Assembly (NCBI GenBank): GCA_026393755.1
Contig: JAPKZO010000038.1
Coordinates: 1-56,873, forward strand
DNA: 56,873 nt
Source of the DNA: Acidobacteriota bacterium
Lineage (GTDB): Bacteria > Acidobacteriota > Vicinamibacteria > Vicinamibacterales > JAKQTR01
Direction of reading: 5' to 3'
Shown here piece after piece: positions 41,874 through 51,483 of this stretch. Below the pieces are notes generated by a model that saw nothing but the letters and a program-made list of their open reading frames with translations, was not told where the DNA came from and did not search any database. Every line of letters begins with the position of its first letter. The stretch's first letter is position 1. A program made the position numbers and the translations under genes.

Positions 41874-43643
41874 ATGAACGGCGGGCGCAAATTCAATCGA
41901 TGGACACTGACGGCGGCACTGGCGGCATTGCTGGTGCTGGGTCTGGCGGCACCGGGTGCGGCGCAGCACCGGGCGCGGCTGGCCAAGGACGTGGCCGACG
42001 AGCTGGCGGCTCCTTCGCGCATCTCGATGCAGGTGATTGTCGAGAGCGTGGCGAAGGCTGACGAACTGGCGGCGCGGTACGGTCTGCGCGTCAGGAAGCA
42101 GCTTGAGCACGGTGTGGTGCTCGAAGGCACCCCCGGGCAGCTCGACGCGCTGGCCAACGATCCCGACGTCGCGCAGATTTCCGGCGACAACGCGGTCAAG
42201 GCCGACGCTTCCCTGCTGGCGCAGACGGTTGGCGCGCCCCAGGCGTGGAACGGTTTTGGCGGTGTTGCTGGCGTCGATGGTCACAACATCGTCGTGGCGA
42301 TGATTGACAGCGGCGTGGCTCCGTTCAAGGCGCTCAAGGGCCGGCTTGTTGGTTCGGTGGACTTCACCGGCACCAGCACCGACGACCAGTTTGGCCACGG
42401 CACGCACCTGGCGAATCTGATTGCGGGCAAGGATCTCGGGGCCGATGCCACTGGTCAGACCTACGGCGGCGTGGCGCCTGGTGCGCGTCTTCTTTCGCTC
42501 AAGGTGCTCGGCGCTGATGGCAGCGGCGACACCAGCGACGTGATTGCGGCGCTCGACTGGGCGGTTGAGAACCAGGGCAAGTACGGCATCCGCATCATCA
42601 CCATCGCGCTTGGGCACCCCGTGTTCGAGTCGTACAAGACCGACCCGCTTTGCCAGGCTGTGCAGCGGGCGATTGACGCCGGCATGGTGGTGGTGGCGTC
42701 GGCTGGCAACTACGGCAAGGTCCAGATCAACAAGAAGGACGTGACGCTGCTTGGCGGCATCTCGTCGCCTGGCAACCTGCCGGCTGCGATTACCGTGGGC
42801 TCGCTCACGACCAGGAACAGTCTGAGCTCGAAGGATTGGTACGTTTCCACCTACAGTTCGCGCGGGCCGACCAGCATCGACTTCGTGATGAAGCCCGATC
42901 TGGTGGCGCCGGGCAACAAGATCATGTCGGCCGACGTGCTGGGCAGCACGATTGACACCGAGAGCCACACGCTTGGGAGCGCCACGTTCACGCAGTCGGG
43001 TGACGGCGCCGCGTATATGACGATGAGCGGGGCGAGCGTATCGACCGCCGTGGTGGCTGGTGCGGCCGCGTTGATGCTGGATGCGAATCCGAGTCTGCAT
43101 CCTGAGCATGTGAAGCTGGCGCTGCAATTGTCGGCGACGTTTGTTCCTGACGGGTATTTTGCGGCCGGATCCGGGGCGCTCAATGCGGCCGGGGCCGTGT
43201 GGATGGCGGCGAATGGTCCCAGCCCGAAGGTGCCGGCGCTGACGCTCTATGACGGCGGCGAGAAGCTGGTGGGTGCGGGCATTGTCTATTGGGGCGGCGA
43301 GGGCAACGACCTCAGCCGGATCATCTGGGGCGACCGGATTATCTGGGGTGACCGGATCATCTGGGGCGACCGCATCATCTGGGGCGACCGCATCATCTGG
43401 GGCGACCGGATTATCTGGGGCGACCGGATCATCTGGGGCGACCGCATCATCTGGGGCGACCGCATCATCTGGGGCGACCGGATCATCTGGGGCGACCGGA
43501 TCATCTGGGGCGACCGGATCATCTGGGGCGACCGCATCATCTGGGGCGACCGGATCATCTGGGGCGACCGCATCATCTGGGGCGACCGGATCATCTGGGG
43601 CGACCGGATCATCTGGGGCGACCGGATCATCTGGGGGGATTGA
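41874..43643 (+). CDS. Secreted S8 subtilisin-like protease with 18 C-terminal hexapeptide repeats
   Basis: 589 residues; start ATG 41874 with GGAGG upstream. Signal peptide (LTAALAALLVLGLAAPGAAQ), then an inhibitor-I9-like propeptide (ISMQVIVESVAKADELAARYGL). Catalytic triad: Asp in VVAMIDSGVAPF, His in FGHGTHLANLIAG, Ser in MSGASVSTAVVAGAAAL; the oxyanion Asn is in VVASAGNYG. The catalytic domain ends near residue 440. The last 108 residues are 18 exact copies of RIIWGD, with no other sequence after them. Such W-G-D repeats are known at the ends of acidobacterial subtilases, but the role is not established. Confidence 0.9.
   Translation: MNGGRKFNRWTLTAALAALLVLGLAAPGAAQHRARLAKDVADELAAPSRISMQVIVESVAKADELAARYGLRVRKQLEHGVVLEGTPGQLDALANDPDVAQISGDNAVKADASLLAQTVGAPQAWNGFGGVAGVDGHNIVVAMIDSGVAPFKALKGRLVGSVDFTGTSTDDQFGHGTHLANLIAGKDLGADATGQTYGGVAPGARLLSLKVLGADGSGDTSDVIAALDWAVENQGKYGIRIITIALGHPVFESYKTDPLCQAVQRAIDAGMVVVASAGNYGKVQINKKDVTLLGGISSPGNLPAAITVGSLTTRNSLSSKDWYVSTYSSRGPTSIDFVMKPDLVAPGNKIMSADVLGSTIDTESHTLGSATFTQSGDGAAYMTMSGASVSTAVVAGAAALMLDANPSLHPEHVKLALQLSATFVPDGYFAAGSGALNAAGAVWMAANGPSPKVPALTLYDGGEKLVGAGIVYWGGEGNDLSRIIWGDRIIWGDRIIWGDRIIWGDRIIWGDRIIWGDRIIWGDRIIWGDRIIWGDRIIWGDRIIWGDRIIWGDRIIWGDRIIWGDRIIWGDRIIWGDRIIWGDRIIWGD
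43317..43640 (+). repeat. Tandem array of 18 x 18 bp encoding RIIWGD
   Basis: 324 nt from 43317 to 43640, exactly 18 units of 18 bp. Variation is silent (CGG/CGC for Arg, ATC/ATT for Ile, GGC/GGT/GGG for Gly), so the peptide is perfectly kept while the DNA has drifted slightly. The array ends at the stop codon. Confidence 0.97.
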
Positions 43644-44460
43644 GTCAGCATGATTCCGGTTTGTAAGAGGTCAACGCACGGCAGCAGGTTGGATCTTCTT
43701 CTGCGCGGGCTTTTTGGGCTTTCGTGAACGCCCAACGATGCCGTCGGTCGCCCGCGCCTCCGCCCTCGCAGAGGCGGAGTTGCGGAGTCGCCGCACTCGG
43801 TTCGTTAAGGAACTTCTTCCGGCGCGGCTGACGCGTGAGAGATTCGAAGGCATGGGAGTGATTGAAGAAACAGTAGGCGCGCTTGATCATTTCAAGTTGG
43901 CGTTCTTCCCACGCGTTCACCGGTTCAGCAAGTTCTTCCCGATTCGTCTCGGCGCTCCACAGCACTGCTCCTTCCCTCGGATCGAATCGTAGCCCTGTCA
44001 CGACCGCGGTGGCGTCCTGGTTAGCGCGGTGCTTTGGAACGAGTCTCGGCAGCCCCATTCTGGAGTTGCGCTCGTTCCATGGTGATCGCTGGGTTTGGAG
44101 GTTCCATGGCATGGAGTTCGTCAGCATCGCGATGGACCTCGTGGCCAGAACGAATGCCGTCCTCCTCGACTTCGGCCGTCCCGGGGGGCCGGCCGGGGTT
44201 GAGAGCCTCCACCGCTCAGCCCGCCCCTGCGCTGAACTGCTCGGTGAATCAGGGTGCAGTTAGTACTGCACTGGTAGCCGCCGCAGGCGCTGAATGGCTG
44301 GTCGATCGAGCTTCGCCTGCCGACTTGTCAGACCCAACGGCCTGTTTGGTGATCTTAGGAGCGATTCCTCGCACATTCACTCGGACAGTAGAGAGCCTGA
44401 CAAAGTGATTCCTTAGTAGCCTCTGGCAATCAATCAACATATCAACCGTCCGAGCTTCAG
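43644..44460 (-). other. Degenerate region with a possible broken hypothetical gene
   Basis: Base composition changes here. On the minus strand a frame ending at 43645 has a gene-like middle (GLRFDPREGAVLWSAE, ELAEPVNAWEERQLEMIKRAY at about 43850-44010). Another minus frame (ending at 43671) has a basic tail (GRSRKPKKPAQKKIQPAAVR). Together they may be one frameshifted gene, or chance. Plus-strand frames across the same stretch look less natural. No family recognised. Confidence 0.3.
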
Positions 44461-47316
44461 ATGGGAAGACACTTCGTCGTAGATCAAGCGGTCGTGGAAG
44501 CGGCGCGAGAAGGACGATTTGGAGAAGCCCTATCGAAACTCAGTAGACTAACGCCGCAGCGCAACGGAGAGCCCCCGCATGAGTGGTCCGTATTGCACGC
44601 CGAGTTGCTGGAACGCACCGGTCGTGCGGAACGGGCCCAGGCAATCTTGTCGATTCTGACGGGAGCGAAATCTCTGTCGGACTACCTTCGCGCGCGCTGT
44701 TCGATCGTCGAAGGACGCCTTGCAAGAAGAAGAGGTCATCTGAAAGATGCGGAGAAGGCCTTCCGTTTGGCTTGCGCGCAAGCGGAAAGGGCTGACAGCC
44801 TTGAGCAAGTCTGTTGGGCTCAACTTCGACTTGCGAAGGTGGTATCTGAGGCGTCCGGATCAGGATCTACTAGCTACATCCAGGACGACCTCCGCCGAAA
44901 TGTCGCCCGTTTGGGTTCACCTCAGGTATCTGTCGCGTACCACGTGTATTCGGCAGAGTCTCAGGCGAAGAGAGGCGATATTGCAGAGTCGCGTCGACAC
45001 AGCGCTCTCGCCGAATCCCTACTCACCCGATCTCCAAACGTTTGGCTGCGTGGTCTCCTCGACATCCAGTACTCATGCTTGCACTACCTCGCCGGAGCGT
45101 ACCCCGAGGCTCTGAAGTTTGCTGTCCGTGCGGTTGAGACGTCGAAACAGTCAGGGGACTACGATACAAAGGTCGTAGCTCTCGCAGATCTCGCGGCTTC
45201 GTACCTGGCCCTGGGCCAGTTGACCCGAGCGAGCCAGTGCATCGGCTCAGCCTTAGCGTGTGCAGATCCAAGCGATCAAGCTTACGGACTTCTAACGGAG
45301 ACACTCGCGGAGATTAGGTTATCGGAGAGGGACTTTGAGAGCTGCCAATCGCTTCTAGACGAAGCTCAGGTACGGGCTGCAGCGCTACTCCAGGTGCGCT
45401 CAGACTGGTACCGCACGTGGAACACGCGCACTGAACTGCGCCTACTAGTCCAGCGCGGTCGGTTGAGTGAAGTAGTGAGACTCTTGGAACGTGCTCCAGG
45501 CCATCCGTCCAACCGACAACGTTCTTTCGGCGATCGCCAACTGTCTGCTCTGAAGGCACGCGCACTTCTCAACAGCGGGGAGATCGGTAGGACGTCCGAC
45601 TCCCTTGCGGCGCTGGTGTCAGAATGCGATGACAGGTCTCTACTGTCTCTAGGGCAAATCAACAGTATTCTCGGTGCGTTCGTCTCAAGAGTGGTTGGAA
45701 TAGCGGAGGCTGAACCATTCCACGCGAGGGCGTTGAGGGTCTTGGCGTCTGGTGCGGAGAATGGAGCCCATGTCGATGCCGTCGATCAGTGTCTTGGCGA
45801 TCTTGGATGCCGTCTCAGTGAAGCGAACTCGATATCCTTCTCGCCAGACGCGCACGCTCTCCGACGACCTCTTAGGATCTTCTGCCACCTGGAGGCAGCA
45901 TCACCTTACCTGGCCGGCGCTCCTGTTGACTGTTCAGAGCTTCTGTCATTGGTTGCGACACTTCCCGAACTACTGACACGACCGCATCTCATCGCCGAGG
46001 AAGCTCTGCGGATCATGTCGCGTCTTGGGTGGATTCGTGATGGCTACGTAGAGGTGTCATCGTTGGATGGAAGAAGAGGCACCGTGTGGACCTCCTACCG
46101 CCAACGGCGTCGTTTCGAATCAAGTGAGCCGACGCGGGCAGACGGAATTGGTCTGATCCGAATCCTCGTAGGCGCGGATTCGGGACAATCTGTCACGCTG
46201 AATATTCACCCTTCTGCTGACGCAAGATCGCAGACGAACTGCGCCTTTTTCGGACGCGTGATAGAGAACTCGAGAGCGAGAATAGGACCGGCTCCAGACG
46301 CCCTGGCCAGTAGTCAACCCGCGGCCACTTCCGAGAGAGAGGTGAATGGAAATGGCGTCTTTCGTTCGCGCGCTATGGTGGAACTTGTCGGGACAGCCCG
46401 GCGAATTGCTACGGTTGACGTCACAGTGTTACTGACAGGCGAAAGTGGAACCGGGAAGGAGGTGGTGGCGCGCATTATTCATGGCGCATCCCGCCGGTCG
46501 TCTGGGCCCTTCGTGCCATTCAATTGTGCGAGCCTGCCAAGAGAACTGGTCGACAGCCAGTTGTTCGGCTATCGACGAGGGGCCTTCACCGGGGCGAGCG
46601 AGTCATTCGAGGGAATAGTCAAAGCGGCAGCTCTGGGCACGCTCTTTCTTGACGAAATCGGGGAACTTCCGCTGGAAGTCCAACCCAAGTTGCTGAGATT
46701 CCTCGATGCGATGGAGGTGCATCCGCTAGGAGAGTCGAAGCCACAACGTATCGACGTGAGGGTCATAGCGGCGACGAACGCAAACTTGGAGCAACTGGTG
46801 GCCGAGGGGCGGTTTCGAGAGGATCTCTACTACCGCCTGAACGTGTTCAGATTTCGTTTGCCGCCCCTCAGGGAACGCCGCGAAGAAATCCCCGATCTCG
46901 TAGCGAGTTTTCTTGAGCAGTCGTGCCGGGAATTCGATAAGATCGGCATCCGGATGTCGGACGAGGCAGTCGAGCATCTTATGTTGGGTCGCTGGCCTGG
47001 CAATCTGCGTCAACTCAAGCACGAGCTCCGGAGAGTCGTGGCGCTGGCGGAATCGGGATCGGTGATTCCGGCTCATGCTCTGTCGCCGGAAGTGCTCGCC
47101 GCCGACCCAGCGCAACAGCCAACCGTGACAGATCAACCATCGTCGTCCCTGTGGCTTCGCGTGGACCGGCCGTTGCCTGATCTCGTGCAGGAACTCGAGC
47201 GGGCAGCCATTACGTACGCTCTGACGGCAACGGAGGGACGGACGGAAGAGGCCGCCACACGTCTCGGCCTTTCCCGAAAGGGCCTTTACCTGAAGCGCCG
47301 CCGACTCGGGTTGTGA
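44461..47316 (+). CDS. TPR-containing sigma54-dependent transcriptional activator
   Basis: 951 residues. Residues about 1-400 are helical repeats of the TPR type (ERTGRAERAQAIL, RRGHLKDAEKAFRLA, GAYPEALKFAVRAVE, GQLTRASQCIGSAL), a likely sensor. The AAA+ domain starts near 640: Walker A GESGTGKEVV, the sigma54 contact loop GAFTGA, Walker B TLFLDEIGEL, then REDLYYRLNVFRFRLPPLRERREEI and WPGNLRQLKHEL. A Fis-type helix-turn-helix ends the protein (GRTEEAATRLGLSRKGLYLKRRRL). There is no receiver domain, so input is not by phosphorelay. Codon use is less GC-biased than that of neighbours, suggesting transfer. Target genes unknown. Confidence 0.88.
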   Translation: MGRHFVVDQAVVEAAREGRFGEALSKLSRLTPQRNGEPPHEWSVLHAELLERTGRAERAQAILSILTGAKSLSDYLRARCSIVEGRLARRRGHLKDAEKAFRLACAQAERADSLEQVCWAQLRLAKVVSEASGSGSTSYIQDDLRRNVARLGSPQVSVAYHVYSAESQAKRGDIAESRRHSALAESLLTRSPNVWLRGLLDIQYSCLHYLAGAYPEALKFAVRAVETSKQSGDYDTKVVALADLAASYLALGQLTRASQCIGSALACADPSDQAYGLLTETLAEIRLSERDFESCQSLLDEAQVRAAALLQVRSDWYRTWNTRTELRLLVQRGRLSEVVRLLERAPGHPSNRQRSFGDRQLSALKARALLNSGEIGRTSDSLAALVSECDDRSLLSLGQINSILGAFVSRVVGIAEAEPFHARALRVLASGAENGAHVDAVDQCLGDLGCRLSEANSISFSPDAHALRRPLRIFCHLEAASPYLAGAPVDCSELLSLVATLPELLTRPHLIAEEALRIMSRLGWIRDGYVEVSSLDGRRGTVWTSYRQRRRFESSEPTRADGIGLIRILVGADSGQSVTLNIHPSADARSQTNCAFFGRVIENSRARIGPAPDALASSQPAATSEREVNGNGVFRSRAMVELVGTARRIATVDVTVLLTGESGTGKEVVARIIHGASRRSSGPFVPFNCASLPRELVDSQLFGYRRGAFTGASESFEGIVKAAALGTLFLDEIGELPLEVQPKLLRFLDAMEVHPLGESKPQRIDVRVIAATNANLEQLVAEGRFREDLYYRLNVFRFRLPPLRERREEIPDLVASFLEQSCREFDKIGIRMSDEAVEHLMLGRWPGNLRQLKHELRRVVALAESGSVIPAHALSPEVLAADPAQQPTVTDQPSSSLWLRVDRPLPDLVQELERAAITYALTATEGRTEEAATRLGLSRKGLYLKRRRLGL

Positions 47317-47531
47317 CCCGCACAGACGGCGAATCAGCGGTTGGTCCCCGCTGGCGCGTCCGGCGCGCCTTGCATTCATCCGAGGGCCAGGCTCGTGGAA
47401 ACTCCGGTCATCCCTTCCGTCACAATCTCGGCCAGTGCGGCCTTGCTCAAGGGCAGAACAGCGACGCCTCTCCCTGCTGTGCTACTCTGCCCAGAAGCCT
47501 CGGGCCCGATCTGATTCGAAGGGAGTGCGCC

Positions 47532-48347
47532 GTGCGACGAAGGGTGATTTTGCTAATGGTTGTAGCAGGGTGTTTCGCGGCAATGCCGGCGCCTGGCATG
47601 GCGCAGACGAAGACCCCGGCGACCGCACAGGGCATCACCCAGCAGCAGGGCGTCCCCCAGCAGCAGGGCATCACGCAGCAGCAGGGCGAGGAGATGCTCA
47701 AGGAACTCCGCCGCATCCGGCAGGCACTCGAACGCCTCACCCAGCCCGAACCGGCACCCAAAGCCCCGCCCGCCGACCAGCACGGGAAACTGACGCCGGT
47801 CCTCGGCCCGGTGATGGGTAAGCCCGACGCGCCCCTCACACTGGTCGAGTTCACCGACCTGCAGTGCCCCTACTGCAACCGGTTCACCACCACGACATTC
47901 GAGCAGATCAAGAAGCAGTACATCGACACGGGGCTGGTGCGCTTCGTGAGCCGCGACTTCCCCCTCGACTTCCACCCGCAGGCCATGCCCGCCGCCCGCG
48001 CCGCGCGCTGCGCCGCCGACCAGGGCAAGTTCTGGGAGATGCGGATGTCGCTCCTTCGCAACGCATCCAGACTGAGCCCGGCCTTCATCACCACGGCGGC
48101 CACGGAGCTCAAGCTGGACATGAGGGCCTTTGCCGCCTGCGCCAGCAGCACCCTCCACGACGCCGAGATTGAAGCGGACATGGCGGCGGGCCGCAGCCTC
48201 GGCATCGAAGGCACACCCACGTTTCTGCTCGGCCGCACCACGGGCGACACGCTCGACGGCGTCCTCATCATCGGCTCCCTGCCCTTCGACGCGTTCGACA
48301 CCAGGATCAAGGCACTGCTCGCGCCGGCCGGCCAGCCGGTAAAGTGA
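47532..48347 (+). CDS. Periplasmic DsbA-like thiol:disulfide oxidoreductase
   Basis: 271 residues from a GTG at 47532, with GGGAG 6 nt upstream; the frame from 47313 has no leader. Signal peptide VILLMVVAGCFAAMPAPGMA. A Gln-rich stretch with three ITQQQG/VPQQQG repeats and a coiled coil (MLKELRRIRQALERL) precede the thioredoxin fold. Active site CPYC in LVEFTDLQCPYCNRF; cis-Pro region GIEGTPTFLLG. This is the DsbA/DsbG-type architecture seen in membrane- or murein-associated thioredoxins. It may oxidise or reduce exported proteins. Confidence 0.87.
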   Translation: MRRRVILLMVVAGCFAAMPAPGMAQTKTPATAQGITQQQGVPQQQGITQQQGEEMLKELRRIRQALERLTQPEPAPKAPPADQHGKLTPVLGPVMGKPDAPLTLVEFTDLQCPYCNRFTTTTFEQIKKQYIDTGLVRFVSRDFPLDFHPQAMPAARAARCAADQGKFWEMRMSLLRNASRLSPAFITTAATELKLDMRAFAACASSTLHDAEIEADMAAGRSLGIEGTPTFLLGRTTGDTLDGVLIIGSLPFDAFDTRIKALLAPAGQPVK

Positions 48348-48359
48348 CAGGAGTGTAGT

Positions 48360-49418
48360 GTGATCCAGGGCGGCGCGGTCCTGCTGCTGCTCTCGATGTT
48401 CTTCGCGTACCTGCTGGCCCCGGCAGTCGCGGAGATGAGCAGCCGCGTCCGCGTCGGGCGACGGGGCCGTCCGCTGTCACGGCCGGCCGCAATCATCCTG
48501 ATCTATCTGATCCTGTTCATCCCGGGAGCCCTGGCGTGGCGCGCCTCGAGCGATCGCGTCGAACAGTGGGTGCGCGTGACCGCGCCGGCAGCCGTTGACC
48601 GCCTCTTCGGCGGCGGTGATCTCGAGGCCATCGACCATCTGATCGCTGAGGCGCCGGTGCCGCCGGCCGCGCGTCCGGTGCTCAAGCGGGGTGCGGATGG
48701 CGCCATCGCTTACATCCTGCGCCAAGCCCGTACCACCCTCGACACGCTGATTGACGCGGCGGCGTACGCCCGTTGGCTCGTCGTCGCGGCGGTGCTGGCG
48801 TTTCTGCTGCTGACGCTTGTGCCGAGGTTCTGGCAATCGACGCTCCGCGTGCTGCCGCGCGGGCATCTGCAGTGGCGGGGCGGCGAATACCTGCAGGACG
48901 TCAACAGCGCCTTGGCCGGTTACGTGCGCGCCCAGGCGGCGGCAGGAGTGATCGTCGGCATCGCGTGTGTCGGCGGGTTCGCGATGCTCGGCGTGCCGTC
49001 GGCGGTGTCGATGGGAGTGGCGGCAGGCATTCTCGAACTGGTGCCGGTCATCGGCCCGCTCGTCGCGCTGTTGATCGCGATCACCCAGGCGGCGGGCGGC
49101 GTGCTGCCGGTCGTCGTGTTTCTTGGCGTGCTGCGAATCGTGCAGGACTACGTGATCTACCCGCGCCTCGTGGGGCGCGGGATGCACCTGTCGACGCCGG
49201 CGGTCATCCTCACGAGTTGGGCCGGCGCGGCGATGGCCGGCGCGGGCGGCGTGATCATCGCGGTCCCGGTGGCCGGATTGCTTTCCGTGAGCGCTCGACA
49301 CTGGCGCGAGTACCGCGACATCGAGCGGCTCGTGCGCACGAGCGCGCGCGATGCGGCAACACAGCAGCCCGATCGGCCCGGGCATGAAGCTCCTGAAGAG
49401 GGAGGGCGCGAGGAGTAG
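48360..49418 (+). CDS. AI-2E-family (PerM-like) membrane permease
   Basis: 352 residues from a GTG at 48360, with AGGAG upstream; it follows the DsbA-like gene by 12 nt, so they form an operon. Membrane helices at the N-terminus (VLLLLSMFFAYLLAPAVA, AAIILIYLILFIPGALAW), at about 140 (WLVVAAVLAFLLLTL), and a C-terminal bundle with the family core LVPVIGPLVALLIAI, VVFLGVLRIVQDYVIYPRLVGRGMHLSTPAVIL. The family exports AI-2 or acts in Na+/H+ exchange in some species; the substrate here is unknown. Confidence 0.85.
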   Translation: MIQGGAVLLLLSMFFAYLLAPAVAEMSSRVRVGRRGRPLSRPAAIILIYLILFIPGALAWRASSDRVEQWVRVTAPAAVDRLFGGGDLEAIDHLIAEAPVPPAARPVLKRGADGAIAYILRQARTTLDTLIDAAAYARWLVVAAVLAFLLLTLVPRFWQSTLRVLPRGHLQWRGGEYLQDVNSALAGYVRAQAAAGVIVGIACVGGFAMLGVPSAVSMGVAAGILELVPVIGPLVALLIAITQAAGGVLPVVVFLGVLRIVQDYVIYPRLVGRGMHLSTPAVILTSWAGAAMAGAGGVIIAVPVAGLLSVSARHWREYRDIERLVRTSARDAATQQPDRPGHEAPEEGGREE

Positions 49419-49536
49419 CCGCGCCGGAGCATCAACCCTTGCTCCAGTCGAGGGCTTCAAGCGAGTCGGCAGCGGGCTGAACCGGTAGAACGGCCGGACT
49501 CCCACGCAGAGTCGACAGCTGCGGGTCAGGCGGGCC

Positions 49537-50043
49537 CTATCCGAGGCCCCATGACGCTAACACCGAAGCGGGTTCGTGCCTGCTGACCGCCCGCGCGTTC
49601 GCCCAGCCCACCAGCTCTCGCGCGACGTCCGTGCACAGGCGGCGAGGCCTGGGCCTGATCCCGACCCGCGCCAGATCCAGACAGTCCGCGTCCCAGCAGG
49701 CCTGCAGCGTCGGGCCGCCCTCGGTGAGACCGTCCGTGTGCAGGCCGCACGCCTGGAACAGCAGGTCGAACCTGCCATCATCCAGATGCACCAGTGTGCC
49801 CCGCAGCGACCGCGCGAACTCCCCGCCTCGCAGCCCGTGGCCGTCGTCGCGGAACTGGTTGATCCGCCGCGAGTCGTGGAACAAGGCGAACAACGCGATC
49901 ACCTCGCGGTCGGCCCCGTTGGTGTCGGCGACGCGGAGTCCGTTCTCCAGCACCCGCGCCCAGTGCACGACGCCGTGGTCGCCGCGTACGGGCAGCGCGT
50001 ATGTTCGGAGGATCTCGCCCATGATGGCCGCCATGTCATGCAC
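49537..50043 (-). CDS. Small HD-domain-like protein
   Basis: 168 residues from a GTG at 50043, chosen because GGGGGAGG lies 8 nt upstream; an ATG three codons further is the alternative. HD-type metal residues are suggested by RGDHGVVHWARVLENG and LFALFHDSRRIN (His-Asp), then HGLRGGEFAR and LFQACGLHTDG with further His. The pattern is that of small phosphohydrolase-like HD proteins. Substrate unknown. It is divergent from the methyltransferase gene at 50286. Confidence 0.65.
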   Translation of the reverse strand: MHDMAAIMGEILRTYALPVRGDHGVVHWARVLENGLRVADTNGADREVIALFALFHDSRRINQFRDDGHGLRGGEFARSLRGTLVHLDDGRFDLLFQACGLHTDGLTEGGPTLQACWDADCLDLARVGIRPRPRRLCTDVARELVGWANARAVSRHEPASVLASWGLG

Positions 50044-50285
50044 GCAACGGGCCTCCCCCGCCTGACGGTTGCCCGCACCCGCCGGCGCGGACAACTTTAA
50101 CCCCTGCGGTTCGGTCGTTCGCTTCGTGCGCATTGTCCGGGAAACCCGGGCAAGAGGCAAGCGCGCGCCCGGACCTGCGCGCCCGGACCTGTCAACAACA
50201 GCGCGCGCCTGGACCTTCCGCCGGCGATCGTCAGGCTCTCCGCGACAGGATATGAGATGATCGAAGCGGAAGGAACATGCTCCGT

Positions 50286-50903
50286 ATGATGGATCGCAAA
50301 GCGCACTGGGAACGTGTCTACACCACGAAAGCCTCACATGAGGTGAGCTGGTTCCAGCCTGAGCCGGCGGTATCCCTTCAATTGCTGGAGAGAGCGGGGC
50401 TGACAGGCGGCACGTGAGTGATCGACATCGGGGGCGGGGATTCCCGCCTCGTGGACGCCCTGGTCGCGCGCGGCGTCGGCTGCGTGACGGTGCTGGATGT
50501 CTCGGCGGCCGCGCTCGCGCGGGCACGGGCCCGGCTGGGTGAACAGGCCGATCGCGTGAGATGGATCGAGGCTGACATCACGGGGCCGTGGACGGTTCCC
50601 CAGGTGGATATCTGGCACGACCGCGCCGTCTTCCACTTCCTGACCGACGCTGAGGATCGGGTGCGGTACGTCGCACACCTGCGGGATGTCGTGAAACCCG
50701 GCGGATCGGTGATCATCGCGACCTTCGCGCCTGACGGCCCCGAGCGTTGCAGCGGCCTGCCGGTGTGCCGGTACGACGAGGCCGGGATCAGCGCGGAACT
50801 TGGTGGAGGATTCACGCCGGTCGAAACCGTGGCGGATGCGCACCGCACGCCGTCCGGCACGGTGCAGTCCTTCAATTACAGCCGGTTCGTCCGCGACCTG
50901 TAG
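50286..50903 (+). CDS. Class I SAM-dependent methyltransferase with in-frame TGA
   Basis: From ATG 50286 (or ATG 50277) the frame reads MMDRKAHWERVYTT...EVSWFQPEPAVSLQLLE, the usual start of this small methyltransferase family, then TGA at 50415-50417, then VIDIGGGDSRLVDALVARG (SAM motif I), LDVSAAALARARARLG, WIEADITGPW, IWHDRAVFHFLTD and VIIATFAPDGPERCSGLP in the same frame. Starting at the GTG 50418 would remove the first 44 residues. The TGA is a nonsense mutation, a sequencing error, or selenocysteine; a hairpin GGCGGG-GATT-CCCGCC (50433-50448) sits at SECIS-like distance. Confidence 0.7.
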
Positions 50904-50929
50904 CCGCGAGGTCGCGGCGGAAGTTTTGA

Positions 50930-51346
50930 CTACGCCGGGACCGGCGCCGGCAGATCGGAATTGCCGATATCCGCGACAACCTTCCACGTGCCGTCAGGCT
51001 GCTTCCGGTAGACGGTCACGTACTTGCCGCTATCTCTGAACTTGTTGCCGTTCGGGTCCACCAGCGTCACCTTGTTGGTGCCGTAGGAGTAAGCGAAATC
51101 ACCGGCTCGGGAGACGTCCACCTTCGCCGTTTCAAAGCTCAGCGAGAACGCGGGCATCGCAAGGAACCCTTGCATGAATGTCCGGATCGCCGTCCGGCCA
51201 GTGACCATCGGGACTCCTGGCCAGAACAAGACGGCATCGTCGGCATAGAAAGACACATATCGATCCAGGTTCTTCTTTTCGGCTGCCTCCCTCCCCTGAC
51301 GCTCAAGCTCACGAATGGTCGTGGCGTCGTCTGCGTACGCATCCAT
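50930..51346 (-). CDS. DUF4440/SnoaL-like NTF2-fold protein
   Basis: 138 residues; GGGAGG precedes the ATG at 51346. The sequence ATTIRELERQGREAAEKKNLDRYVSFYADDAVLFWPGVP, then GRTAIRTFMQGFL, FAYSYGTNKVTLVDPNG and YVTVYRKQPDGTWKVVADIGNSD is the typical DUF4440 order. No signal peptide. Function in this group is mostly unknown (ketosteroid-isomerase-like). Confidence 0.85.
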   Translation of the reverse strand: MDAYADDATTIRELERQGREAAEKKNLDRYVSFYADDAVLFWPGVPMVTGRTAIRTFMQGFLAMPAFSLSFETAKVDVSRAGDFAYSYGTNKVTLVDPNGNKFRDSGKYVTVYRKQPDGTWKVVADIGNSDLPAPVPA

Positions 51347-51483
51347 AGGAAGCCTCCCTTTCGAATACCGGCGTCACATGCACCGTGCCAGGGCGAGCCG
51401 CGTCCCTCCGGTGAACGCGATGTCCCTGCTCAGACGGTGATCCCCGTATTCCAGCGGCGGGAACAGGACCGCCGCCTGTCTGC

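Noticed and set aside
43317-43640. CRISPR array or noncoding satellite
   Set aside because: Units are contiguous 18-mers with no spacers, in frame with the subtilase, with mostly silent variation.
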